Shown here in pieces: positions 17,118-25,582 of a DNA stretch of 64,000 bases. Both the position numbers and the translations under genes were made by a program. Position 1 is the first letter of the stretch; the number at the start of each line of letters is the position of its first letter. The DNA is from Pseudoclavibacter soli DSM 23366 (GTDB lineage: Bacteria; Actinomycetota; Actinomycetes; Actinomycetales; Microbacteriaceae): assembly GCF_000423505.1 (NCBI RefSeq), contig NZ_AUIC01000003.1:248001-312000 (forward strand), given 5' to 3'. The notes under the pieces were generated by a model. It was not told where the DNA came from. It made no database searches and saw only the letters and a program-made list of their open reading frames with translations.

Positions 17118-18463
17118 GCCAGTGCGCCCATGGGGTCCCACGCCGGAAGCGTGATGACCTCGGCGTCGGCGTCCACGATGCCGCGTTCGGTCTCGTCGAG
17201 GTCAGACCGGCGCACCGCGACCTCAAAGACGTACTCGTCGAACCAGGAGTCAGCCATCACGAAGAACCCTTCTTCGCCACGCCCTGGCCCCCAGCTGTTC
17301 TCGACCCGCCAGCGCAGCGGCGTCTCATCGTCGGTCAGGTCGACACCGGTCAGCAGCATGGCATGAGTCATCTGCGACTCTCCGGTGCGCACCCGCTCCT
17401 CTTTCGTCAGCGTCAGCGGCACCTGATACACATCCTCGTAATCCAGCAGGTTCGCTGCCCAACGTCCCTCAGCGCGCAGCTCCTGCTGCGCCACGTCACA
17501 GCCGAACCACACGGGCTCACCCCGCTTCAGGGCCTGCACCGCCAACTTCTTCATCCGCGCTGAGCTGACGTTCAGATAACGCACCGGCCGGCCACCCACC
17601 ACATTGCCCAGATGCTCAACAGTGAGCAGCGCCCCTTTAGGATGCTCCGGTCGCGGGTCGTCGACCAGGCACACGTATTCTTCGAGCGGCAGCCAGCACG
17701 CTCGAGCGAGGAACTCCTGCGGCTGCTCTGACACACGGTGAAAGTCACCGCGGTCGTCACGCCATTCCCAATCAACTCGTTCGGGTGGAGTGCCCAGGTG
17801 CACCGTCAGGATCGTGTGAATGTCGCTCAGCGCCTGCTCCCGACGAATCGACACCTCTTGGGGGTCATCGGCGACTTCACGCAAGTCGAGTGCAGCCCGG
17901 CGCAGGCGTTGATGCAGCCGCGCATTCATATGCTTCGAATGCGACGACGCGTATGTCTCTGGCATCAGCTGCTTCGGCACTGCGCCATGACGCAGCAGCA
18001 CACTCACCGCCATATCCCACTGCCCGCCGTCTTCCAGCGGCCCGGCCAGCAGATGGCTCATCAGCCGCCCGTCGAGTGGCTGATCTGCGGTGGCGACGAT
18101 CTCGTCGAGCAGCAGGTTGGCCCGCTCGAGTTTGTCCCAGTACATCGCGTGGGTCTGGCTGAACTCGAAGTCTTTGACACCGAGGCGCCCTCTGGCATCG
18201 GCACGCAGCAAGTTCAGAATCGCGAACAGCCAGCAGCGCCCGCTCTCATACTGGTTGGTGACTTTCCAATCGTCAAGATGCACCGAGACCTCGGAGCGCA
18301 GCGAGAGCAGCACCTCATGATCGACGGCGACCTCATCGACATCCTGACGAGCAAGCGCGTTCTGCACGGTGCGGTTGCGAGAGTCTGCCAAGAATCTGGC
18401 GCGAAGCGTCGCAAGCCTCTGATCGTCGAGGCGGTGAGAGTCGGTACGGGGGAAGTCAATCAT
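17114..18463 (-). CDS. pepC: Aminopeptidase C (bleomycin hydrolase family, peptidase C1B)
   Basis: A 449-residue papain-fold exopeptidase of the cytoplasm. The catalytic cysteine lies in NQYESGRCWLFA near residue 78, the histidine in MTHAMLLTGVDL near 366 and the asparagine in VENSWGPGRGEEGFF near 387. The family forms hexameric barrels that trim amino acids from peptides. Length is as expected. It starts at ATG 18463, 49 bases after the MocR gene, and overlaps sdaA by four bases. Confidence 0.93.
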   Translation of the reverse strand: MIDFPRTDSHRLDDQRLATLRARFLADSRNRTVQNALARQDVDEVAVDHEVLLSLRSEVSVHLDDWKVTNQYESGRCWLFAILNLLRADARGRLGVKDFEFSQTHAMYWDKLERANLLLDEIVATADQPLDGRLMSHLLAGPLEDGGQWDMAVSVLLRHGAVPKQLMPETYASSHSKHMNARLHQRLRRAALDLREVADDPQEVSIRREQALSDIHTILTVHLGTPPERVDWEWRDDRGDFHRVSEQPQEFLARACWLPLEEYVCLVDDPRPEHPKGALLTVEHLGNVVGGRPVRYLNVSSARMKKLAVQALKRGEPVWFGCDVAQQELRAEGRWAANLLDYEDVYQVPLTLTKEERVRTGESQMTHAMLLTGVDLTDDETPLRWRVENSWGPGRGEEGFFVMADSWFDEYVFEVAVRRSDLDETERGIVDADAEVITLPAWDPMGALA

Positions 18464-18512
18464 TCTCTGGTCTTTCTTGTGGTGTCTTGTTGTGTGTTGT
18501 GAGGGCAGGCGG

Positions 18513-19892
18513 TCACCCCGGTCGCTGGCGCCTCACACCGTGCGGGTCAGCCCGAGTCGCCTCAGCCAGCACGTCGGCGAGTGCAGGTGCAGCCTCAACA
18601 GGCACGCGCAGCGATGCGACACGAATGTGCGCACTGTCCGTCTCGCCCACGACTGAACCGTGACCGCCCAACGCAGCGATTCCGGCCGCGGCCAGCCTTC
18701 TCAATGCGGCATCCTCGTCGACCACGCGCAGCCAGACGCACAGTCCCGTCCCTCCAGCCGCGAGCACACCGCGCTCTGCAAGCGCCTGCACCAGCGCTTC
18801 ATGCCGCTTGCGGTATATGTCTCGGGCGTCATCGACGACACCTCGGCCATTTGCCGTCGTCATCAACTCAGCGAGGGTCTGCTGCAGAATTCGCGAGGTC
18901 CACTGCCTCGTCGATCGCACGACCGGCTCGATCTGATCGGCATGGGCATCTCCCGTGCCGATCACCGCCAGTCTCAGGTCAGGCCCCCAGGCCTTCTCAT
19001 ACGAACCGATGTGCACCGTCTGTTGCGGAAGCCTTGTCGCCAGAGTGTGCAGCGGCGCAGGCGACAAGTCGTTGACCTCATCGCATTCAATGACCGTGCA
19101 TTCCGGGTGCGCCGCGAGCGCGAGCGCCAGTGCGTCGGCATTCTCCTCTCCGAGCGACCAGCCGGTGGGAATCTGCGAACGCGTCTGAAAGAACAGGGCG
19201 ACGGGGCGCAACCGCAGGGCCTGGTCTACAGCCTGTACGTCGGGGCCGCCGTGGCGATACGGAATGGGAATGACCTCTAGCCCGAGTTCGGCGAAGATTT
19301 CAAGATACTGCGGGCTCGTCGGGGTCTCGACCAGCACTCGGTCGCGCGGCACCGAGATGGCCTGCAGCACCGACCACAGGGCATCCGAAGACCCACTGGC
19401 TGCGATCAGGCGTTGGCCGATGTCAGGATGCACCTGCCGCACCGCGTCGGCGAGTGCCGGCAGCGCTGGTTCGTGGTAGTACTCCTCAAGCTGTTCGAGA
19501 CGTCTGACCGCATGCAACGCCTCAAACAGATCCGGCAGAAATGCCGGATCAGGAAAGACGGCACGCAGATTCCCCGTTTGGAGCCCCGCTATCGCAGGCG
19601 CTGCAGCAGCGGGCGCGAATGCCTCGCCCTGCCCGATCACACGGATACCACTCTTTCCGCGGCCGGCGATCAGGCCGCGTCTTTTGAGCAGTCGCCACGC
19701 CGCAGACACCGTGGCCGGACTCACGTTCAGGCGTTGCGCAAGCTGACGAATGGGCGGCAGCCGGTGACCGGGTGTCATCTCGCCGGTGCGGATGAGCCCG
19801 GCCACGTGGCTGGCGATTCCTCTGGCCGAAGCGTCGACGATGTCTGAACGACGCAAGCCGGGGGCATCCGCCGAAGCCGCCCGTTCGATCAT
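18513..19892 (-). CDS. MocR-type regulator: GntR DNA-binding domain fused to aminotransferase fold
   Basis: A 459-residue protein. Residues about 20-90 are a GntR winged helix (PGHRLPPIRQLAQRLNVSP, then ATVSAAWRLLKRRGLIAG). The rest is a fold-type I PLP aminotransferase domain with ASGSSDALWSVLQAI, FFQTRSQIPTG and the probable PLP lysine in VHIGSYEKAWGPDLRL. MocR proteins sense amino acids or PLP-linked metabolites. Its ATG overlaps the stop of the ABC ATPase gene (ATGA), so it probably controls this transporter-catabolism operon. The bound ligand is not known. Confidence 0.9.
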   Translation of the reverse strand: MIERAASADAPGLRRSDIVDASARGIASHVAGLIRTGEMTPGHRLPPIRQLAQRLNVSPATVSAAWRLLKRRGLIAGRGKSGIRVIGQGEAFAPAAAAPAIAGLQTGNLRAVFPDPAFLPDLFEALHAVRRLEQLEEYYHEPALPALADAVRQVHPDIGQRLIAASGSSDALWSVLQAISVPRDRVLVETPTSPQYLEIFAELGLEVIPIPYRHGGPDVQAVDQALRLRPVALFFQTRSQIPTGWSLGEENADALALALAAHPECTVIECDEVNDLSPAPLHTLATRLPQQTVHIGSYEKAWGPDLRLAVIGTGDAHADQIEPVVRSTRQWTSRILQQTLAELMTTANGRGVVDDARDIYRKRHEALVQALAERGVLAAGGTGLCVWLRVVDEDAALRRLAAAGIAALGGHGSVVGETDSAHIRVASLRVPVEAAPALADVLAEATRADPHGVRRQRPG

Positions 19893-20686
19893 GCGCGTGC
19901 TCCCAGACCGAGGAATGCCCGCGTGACGTCGGTACGAGGGTTGTCCAGCACTTCGCGGGCCTCGCCCTGCTCGACGATGCCGCCTTGTGCCATGACCACG
20001 ACCCGATCAGCGGCCTCGTGTGCGAAGCCGATCTCGTGAGTGACGACGAGCATCGTGACCCCGTCTTGGGCCAGCTCTTTCATCACTGAGATGACTTCGC
20101 CGACGTTGCTCGGGTCGAGGGCCGACGTGGGCTCATCGAAGAGCACCAACTTCGGCCGCATTGCCAGCGCGCGTGCGATCGCGACCCGCTGCTGTTGCCC
20201 GCCCGACAGTTGTGCCGGATAAGCGTCTTCTCGGTCGCCCAGCCCAACGCGATCCAACAGTCGTCGCGCGGTCTGCTCGGCCTCTTCACGGCTGACGCCA
20301 CGCACATGCCGTGGCCCCTCGGTGATATTGCGCAGCGCCGTCCAGTGCGGAAAGAGGTTGAAGCTCTGGAATACCATCGACATCTCCTGCCGTTGGCGTC
20401 CCATCCGCCGCTCCCCGAGAGCACGCAGTCCTGTGCGCTCCTGCTCGTATCCGATCAACTCGCCGTCAAGCCACACCGACCCGCCGTCTGGCCGCTCGAG
20501 CATGTTCGCACACCGCAGCAGCGTGGACTTTCCCGCACCAGACGGGCCGAGCAGTGCGACGGTTTCGCCTGGAAGCACGTCCAGGTCGATTCCCGTGAGC
20601 ACTTCACGTCCGCCGAAGTGCTTGCGCAGACCGCGCATGCTCAGCACTGGCCGCACTGCGGCTTCACTCACATCACTCATCGTCAT
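19889..20686 (-). CDS. Polar amino acid ABC transporter, ATP-binding protein (GlnQ/HisP class)
   Basis: A 265-residue ATPase with Walker A LLGPSGAGKSTLL near residue 46, Q-loop VFQSFNLFPHWT, signature LSGGQQQRVAIARAL, Walker B LVLFDEPTSALDP and switch THEIGFA. The FNLFPH Q-loop wording is typical of the polar amino acid uptake class. It overlaps the permease gene by 14 bases. ATG at 20686 or 20680 could start it. Confidence 0.93.
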   Translation of the reverse strand: MTMSDVSEAAVRPVLSMRGLRKHFGGREVLTGIDLDVLPGETVALLGPSGAGKSTLLRCANMLERPDGGSVWLDGELIGYEQERTGLRALGERRMGRQRQEMSMVFQSFNLFPHWTALRNITEGPRHVRGVSREEAEQTARRLLDRVGLGDREDAYPAQLSGGQQQRVAIARALAMRPKLVLFDEPTSALDPSNVGEVISVMKELAQDGVTMLVVTHEIGFAHEAADRVVVMAQGGIVEQGEAREVLDNPRTDVTRAFLGLGARA

Positions 20687-21593
20687 CTCCTCGTGTCGCC
20701 GCCGGGGCGTTCGGTACCGCGGTTCGCGTCGCGGCGATTGGTCTGCTGCTGCGCCCGTAGTGACGCTCGATGAAGTGCTGGCATACGTTCAGCACACTGG
20801 TGATCACCAAGTACCAGATGCACGCCACAATCAGCAGCGGGATGGTCTGGAAGGTTTCGTTGTAGATCTCCTGGACCGAGAACAGCAGTTCGCTGCCGCC
20901 GATCACACTCACCAGCGATGTGCCCTTCGTCATGCCAATCACCTGGTTGAACATCGGGGGCACGATGAAACGCGCCGCCAGCGGCAACCGTACCCGGAAG
21001 AAGACGGCGACCGGGTTCATCCCCAGTGAGCGCGCGGCTTCGAGCGGTCCGTTGGGCACCGAAAGGAAACCTGCGCGGTAGATCTCCGCTTGGTAGGCCG
21101 CCTCATGAAACCCCAGGCCGATGACCGCGGCGACGATCGGCGTGATGACGTCATTCGCCTCGGCTGAGATCAGCAGCGGCCCGAACGGGATGCCCAAGCC
21201 GATCTGCGGCAGCACCAGGCCGATGTTGAACCAGAAGATCAGCTGCACCAGCTCTGGCGTGCCGCGGAACACCCAGATGTACCCCGAAGCGATCGACCGC
21301 AACAGCCTGCTGTCAGACATCTTCAGCAAGGCGAGCACGCCGCCGAGCACGATGCCCAGCAGCATGCCCCACACGGTGAGTATGCATGTGTTGTACACAC
21401 CACGCAGGATCGACGGGTCGAGCAGATGTGCGGCGACCACCGGCCATTCGAAATTGGGGTTGGTGACCAGCAGCTGCACGATCTGTGCGCAGAGCACGAC
21501 CACCACGACGCCGGTGGCCCAGATCCACGGCCGACGCACCGGTTTCGCCGCTGCGATGTCGACTGCCGGTTCAGCGATGGAGTGCGCGCTCAT
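20673..21593 (-). CDS. Polar amino acid ABC transporter, permease
   Basis: A 306-residue membrane protein of the His/Glu/Gln/Arg/opine permease class. After a short cytoplasmic lead come a hydrophobic segment near 28-48, the start of the permease domain (GVYNTCILTVWGMLLGIVLG), VFRGTPELVQLIFWFN, and the ATPase-contact EAA loop GPLEAARSLGMNPVAVFFRV. Only one permease gene is present, so it probably forms a homodimer. It starts two bases after the binding-protein stop. Confidence 0.92.
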   Translation of the reverse strand: MSAHSIAEPAVDIAAAKPVRRPWIWATGVVVVVLCAQIVQLLVTNPNFEWPVVAAHLLDPSILRGVYNTCILTVWGMLLGIVLGGVLALLKMSDSRLLRSIASGYIWVFRGTPELVQLIFWFNIGLVLPQIGLGIPFGPLLISAEANDVITPIVAAVIGLGFHEAAYQAEIYRAGFLSVPNGPLEAARSLGMNPVAVFFRVRLPLAARFIVPPMFNQVIGMTKGTSLVSVIGGSELLFSVQEIYNETFQTIPLLIVACIWYLVITSVLNVCQHFIERHYGRSSRPIAATRTAVPNAPAATRGDDDE

Positions 21594-21595
21594 CG

Positions 21596-22555
21596 TCAGC
21601 CGTCCTTGCGTGCAAGGTTCAGGCCCGGCGCCTCGAGCTTCTGCTTGTCGAGCCCGGCCTCATCGAAGATCTGTCCGTACACCCCTGCGTCGAAGACCTG
21701 CTGGAACGCCTGCACGAGGGTGTCCCCGAGCGACGAGCCCTTGGGCACGATCATGCCCTGGTAGAGCCCGTCGAAGCCGTTGGCGGCCTCAGTGCCCGCA
21801 ACTTCCAGCGAGTCATCTGAAGTCTTGGCATAGTACTGCAGCGCCGCGCCTGAGCCGAAGAAGGCATCCGCGCGGTTGGATTTGACCGCGAGCGCGCCAT
21901 CGGCGATTGCCTTCAGCGGCACAATGTTGACCGCTTCTTTGCCCTCCTGCGTGCACTTGTCTGACTGATCGACCAGCACTTGATACGCCGAGCCGGCACC
22001 AGCCGGCCCCAGCGCCGCGATGGATGCACCGCAAACGTCATCGATGCTGTTGATGCTCTTCGGGTTACCCGAGGGCACGAGGAAGGGCACGATCTCTTTG
22101 TTCACGTCGACGACGTCGACCTTCTCAGATTTTCCGGTGTCACCGTAGGGGCTGAAGCCAACGTCATATCGACCGGCAGACACTGCGGCGAACGCCCCGG
22201 CGAGATCGTTCATCGGTGTGTACTCGACTTTCACGCCGAGAACCGTGCCGAGTGCGTTCAGCAAGTCTGGGGCCACGCCCTGATAGGAGTCGCCGTCTTT
22301 GAGGTACCAGGGCGGGTTGGCGCCTGGCATCACGACCTTCAGCGTTCCCGACTCTTTGACGCTGTCTGGTAGGGCATCATGCAGACTCTGATCGAGACTG
22401 AGGATGCTCGACGCCACCGACGTTGCGTCACTGTCCGAGGATGAGCCGAGCGCGCATCCTGACGCGGCGACCGAGACCGCGGCGGCGATCGCAGTAGCGA
22501 ACAGGATGCGGCTGGTGCGGTGACGCGGGCGGGCGACGGGGGATTTCGGGGTCAT
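21596..22555 (-). CDS. Amino acid ABC transporter substrate-binding lipoprotein
   Basis: A 319-residue secreted protein. The signal peptide ends in the lipobox AASGC near residue 33. The mature part is a type 2 periplasmic binding fold: GTLKVVMPGANPPWYLKDGDSYQGVAPDLL and MNDLAGAFAAVSAGRYDVGF, followed by DVCGASIAALGPAGAGSAYQ. This is the wording of polar amino acid binding proteins, but the ligand is not evident. GAGAGG stands seven bases before the ATG. First gene of the transporter part, 68 bases after the amidohydrolase gene. Confidence 0.92.
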   Translation of the reverse strand: MTPKSPVARPRHRTSRILFATAIAAAVSVAASGCALGSSSDSDATSVASSILSLDQSLHDALPDSVKESGTLKVVMPGANPPWYLKDGDSYQGVAPDLLNALGTVLGVKVEYTPMNDLAGAFAAVSAGRYDVGFSPYGDTGKSEKVDVVDVNKEIVPFLVPSGNPKSINSIDDVCGASIAALGPAGAGSAYQVLVDQSDKCTQEGKEAVNIVPLKAIADGALAVKSNRADAFFGSGAALQYYAKTSDDSLEVAGTEAANGFDGLYQGMIVPKGSSLGDTLVQAFQQVFDAGVYGQIFDEAGLDKQKLEAPGLNLARKDG

Positions 22556-22623
22556 GGTGTTGCCTCTCTGAATGAATTTGTGAAGGGGGATGTAGTGGTT
22601 GGATGGGAAAATCAGTCGGTCGA

Positions 22624-23448
22624 CTACTCGAAGATCGTGGGTGCCTGTCGTGGCACGGGATCTATGGCGAAACGTCGCTGCCGCAGCAGCGGCATCGCGG
22701 CGCGGGTCTGCTCCAGCAGCCCCAGATCAAAGGTGCAGGTGAACTCGCCGATCTCATGCCCCAGCCCGGCACGGCAGACGCCGTCGGGGCCGATGGCTGC
22801 GCTCAGCCCGATGCGGTTGCCGCCGGTCTGGCCAACGCCCAGCACGAAGCACGTGTTCTCTACTGCCCGGGCACGCAGCAGCAGGTTCCAGTGATCTTCT
22901 TTGTTTGCCCCGCGCACCCAAGACGTAGGAACGACCAACACCTCGGCACCTCGGTCAGCGAGCACTCGACTGGTCTCTGGAAAGCGCAGGTCGTAGCAGT
23001 TCTGCAGCCCGATACGCACACCGGCGACCGTGAACGGCTCCGGAGCGGCGTCTCCCGGGAGAATGCCTTTCGACTCTCGACTGGTATGTGCGTCGTAGAG
23101 GTGAAGCTTGTGATAGAAGGCAGTCATCTCACCGTCACGCATCGCCACCAGCGTGTTGCGCCGACGCTCGCTGCCCTGAACTCGCTCGATCATGCCGAAC
23201 ACCACCGTGAGGTTCATGCCGTGCGTCGTGCGGGCGATCGCGTGAGCGAACCCGTCATCGAGGCTCTCGGCAACACAGCGCTGAGTAGGATCGTCGGTTC
23301 GACTGGCGGCCGTCTCTGGGAGCACCAGCAGGTCAACACCGTCTGCTTCGGCGCGGGCGATCATCGGCAGCACCGTGCGGAGGTTCTCCTTGGGGTCGTG
23401 CGCCGAGTGCGGCTGCACGCCACGGATCACGATTGAACGGTCAGTCAT
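22624..23448 (-). CDS. Carbon-nitrogen hydrolase (nitrilase superfamily amidase)
   Basis: A 274-residue enzyme with the Glu-Lys-Cys triad of the nitrilase superfamily: Glu45 in LPETAAS, Lys114 in YHKLHLYDA and Cys151 in QNCYDLRFPE. The wording is closest to omega-amidase/Nit-type amidohydrolases, which release ammonia from omega-amides or deaminated glutathione. The start used is ATG 23448, overlapping the RraA-like gene by eight bases; upstream codons are non-conserved. In front of an amino acid importer it may hydrolyse the imported amide. Substrate is inferred only from context. Confidence 0.87.
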   Translation of the reverse strand: MTDRSIVIRGVQPHSAHDPKENLRTVLPMIARAEADGVDLLVLPETAASRTDDPTQRCVAESLDDGFAHAIARTTHGMNLTVVFGMIERVQGSERRRNTLVAMRDGEMTAFYHKLHLYDAHTSRESKGILPGDAAPEPFTVAGVRIGLQNCYDLRFPETSRVLADRGAEVLVVPTSWVRGANKEDHWNLLLRARAVENTCFVLGVGQTGGNRIGLSAAIGPDGVCRAGLGHEIGEFTCTFDLGLLEQTRAAMPLLRQRRFAIDPVPRQAPTIFE

Positions 23449-24091
23449 GGTCGGCTCCCGACAGTTCGGCGAACTCGCGTTCGTCGCGCAGGGCCTGCCC
23501 CAGCCAGTCGTTGCGTGCCATGCGTTCCTCCATGGCCTCAAGACGCTCGATCATCTGCAGAGCTCGACGCTGGGGCACCACCGCCACGCCGTCGGCATCC
23601 CCAAAGACAATGTCGCCGCTGCACACAGCCACGCCACCCACGCTGACCGGTACGCCGATCTCGCCCTCGAGGCGCTGAATGCGGCTGGTGAGCGGTGTGG
23701 CGCCACGCGAATACACCGGAAAGTCGAGCTCACTGATCTCGCCGACGTCATTCGTGCTGCCATCGACGATCGCGGCCACAGCACCCTTGTGCTGGGCGAC
23801 CGCGGCAACGGTACCACCGAAGCTCGAGCGCAGCTCGTCGCCTGACTGGTCGACGACCACGACGTCACCCGGCTGCACCAGGCTGAGCGCGCGGTGCACC
23901 GCAGTCGAGTCGACGTGCGGCATGTGCACAGTGAGCGCGACGCCGGCGAAAGGCTTGGTACCGGCCACCCGGCGCAGCCCTCGTGGAAACCCAAAGTCGG
24001 TCACATGCCCGAGCGAGGCGACCTCGACGTCGAGAAACCTTCGGACGAGGCCTGAGTCTGGTCTCTCGAAGGGTGGTGCGGTGTAGAACAC
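23441..24091 (-). CDS. RraA-like protein (HMG/CHA aldolase family), altered active-site motif
   Basis: About 216 residues from GTG 24091, chosen because AAAGGAG lies five bases before it. The fold is the RraA/4-hydroxy-4-methyl-2-oxoglutarate aldolase one: ALTVHMPHVDSTAVHRAL, VQPGDVVVVDQSGDELRSSFGG, GAVAAIVDGSTNDVGE, FPVYSRG and PGD-like SVGGVAVCSGDIVFGDADGV. The aldolases have Arg-Asp after the VDG strand; here the pair is Asn-Asp, so aldolase activity is doubtful. It heads the leftward operon. Confidence 0.82.
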   Translation of the reverse strand: MFYTAPPFERPDSGLVRRFLDVEVASLGHVTDFGFPRGLRRVAGTKPFAGVALTVHMPHVDSTAVHRALSLVQPGDVVVVDQSGDELRSSFGGTVAAVAQHKGAVAAIVDGSTNDVGEISELDFPVYSRGATPLTSRIQRLEGEIGVPVSVGGVAVCSGDIVFGDADGVAVVPQRRALQMIERLEAMEERMARNDWLGQALRDEREFAELSGADHD

Positions 24092-24296
24092 TGATGCTCC
24101 TTTCGTCACGAGCAGGAACATCATCGGCACCGCGAAAGACACCGGTCAAGCGGGTTTGCTACTGATCAATAGTTTTACATTGCGGTAATAGTCGACACAC
24201 GAACGTCACCTCAGATGAGCCCAAAAGCGCCTCGTTTTCACGCTGCCGAAACACCCGAGAAACAGCTTGGGCGTAGGGCTCACCACGAGCCGTCGC
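24092..24296. other. Intergenic space before repeat copy B
   Basis: About 200 bases upstream of the RraA-like gene with no supported gene. It is relatively AT-rich around 24160-24200, where the promoter of the leftward operon is expected, but no clear -10/-35 pair can be named. Confidence 0.5.
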
Positions 24297-24555
24297 CGAG
24301 GGGGGTGAAAACCGGCCGCAGGGGTGAACCCCCTTCACCCCCACCGCACATTCGGCTGATCCTTCACCCCCACTGCACACGCTCCTCATGGGTGACGCAG
24401 CGTCACCCCTGCCGCACACACACCCTCAGCACCTGCCCCACACGCACCCTCAGCACCTGCATTTCACCGCTTTCACCCTCGCCCGCATGATTTCGGCACA
24501 ACAGCCACTCCAAAGGTGAAATCGTGCTCAGCCGAGTGAAAACGCGCACGGACCC
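24297..24555. repeat. Intergenic repeat, copy B
   Basis: The left ~125 bases match copy A at 15421 at roughly nine of ten positions (units of TTCACCCC plus GCACA in both orientations). The right module (24484-24550) has ATGATTTCGGC, about 20 bases, then AGGTGAAATCG, with GTGAAAACGCGCAC after it. It lies between divergent genes. Confidence 0.8.
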
Positions 24556-24649
24556 TAACGCCAGACCCCGACACGCCGCACAAACACCCGGGAATTATTT
24601 GACGCTGCAAGTATGTTGCATGTAGTGACGGCATCCTGAGAGGACAGAT

Positions 24650-25471
24650 ATGTACAGCATCAGCGACCTTGAGAACCGGCTCGTTCCCTCCGAACGCATG
24701 CCCGTGCTGTTCGTCGGGCATGGCACGCCCATGAACGCCATCCAAGACAACGAGTACTCGCGCACTTGGACCGCGCTCGGCCGCGAACTGCCCAAGCCTC
24801 AGGCAATCATCGTCATCTCGGCACACTGGCTCACCCAAGGTGGCACGGCCATCACTGACGCACCCAAGAACCCGATCATCTACGACTTCTACGGTTTCCC
24901 GCCGGAGCTCTACAACGTGAAGTACGACACCAAGGGCGATCACGACGTCGCTCAGCTGGTTGCCAAGCAGCTGCTCGATGACATGGAGCGCTACGAGATT
25001 GCGCTGGATCACCAATGGGGCCTTGATCACGGCACATGGAGCGTGCTGAAATGGCTGTCGCCACACCCGAGTGTGCCGGTGCTGCAGATCTCGATCGACT
25101 ACTCGTTGCCCCTGCCGAAACTGTATGAACTATTCACCCGGCTGCGCCGCCTGCGCGACCACGGGGTGATCTTCATCGGTTCGGGCAACATCGTGCACTC
25201 GCTGCGCGCCATGCGTAACGACGGAGCCACCTGGGATTGGGCCGCGGAGTTCGACCACATCGCACAAGAGGCTATCGAACACCGCGACCTCGACGTGCTA
25301 CTCGACCCGTTCACCGCCTCGCCGAGCGCTCGACTGTCGATTCCTACCGACGACCACTACCGGCCGCTGATCACCGCGCTGTCACTGCTCCACCCCGACG
25401 AGCAGCTGCACTATTTCAACGAGTCGATCGACCTCGGCTCGGTGAGCATGCGCAGCTTCGTCACCGCCTGA
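24650..25471 (+). CDS. LigB-family extradiol dioxygenase (YgiD/DODA type)
   Basis: A 273-residue non-heme metal dioxygenase of the 4,5-DOPA-extradiol-dioxygenase class. Metal-ligand histidines lie in LFVGHGTPMNAI (near residue 24) and VISAHWL (near 58); the conserved LDHQWGLDHGTWSVL and FIGSGNIVHSLR follow in family order, ending in DHYRPLI. Family members open catechol rings such as DOPA; the natural substrate in bacteria is mostly unknown. GAGAGG precedes the ATG. It has its own promoter region after repeat B. Confidence 0.9.
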   Translation: MYSISDLENRLVPSERMPVLFVGHGTPMNAIQDNEYSRTWTALGRELPKPQAIIVISAHWLTQGGTAITDAPKNPIIYDFYGFPPELYNVKYDTKGDHDVAQLVAKQLLDDMERYEIALDHQWGLDHGTWSVLKWLSPHPSVPVLQISIDYSLPLPKLYELFTRLRRLRDHGVIFIGSGNIVHSLRAMRNDGATWDWAAEFDHIAQEAIEHRDLDVLLDPFTASPSARLSIPTDDHYRPLITALSLLHPDEQLHYFNESIDLGSVSMRSFVTA

Positions 25472-25512
25472 GCGGCCGCGCTCTGCGCAGCGGCGTGTCA
25501 GATCGACTGAAA

Positions 25513-25531
25513 TTAGTTAGGCATGCCTGAG
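25513..25531. promoter_or_regulatory. Putative DtxR/IdeR iron box before the siderophore uptake operon
   Basis: TTAGTTAGGCATGCCTGAG is a partly symmetric iron-box-like sequence built around TTAGGCATGCCTGA. It stands about 50 bases before the binding-protein gene, over the expected promoter, and fits iron-dependent repression of the operon 25583-30752. Confidence 0.6.
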
Positions 25532-25582
25532 CGAGTGGATGCTAGCATGGGTGCGTTTTGTACCTCCCCAGAAAGGACACTC

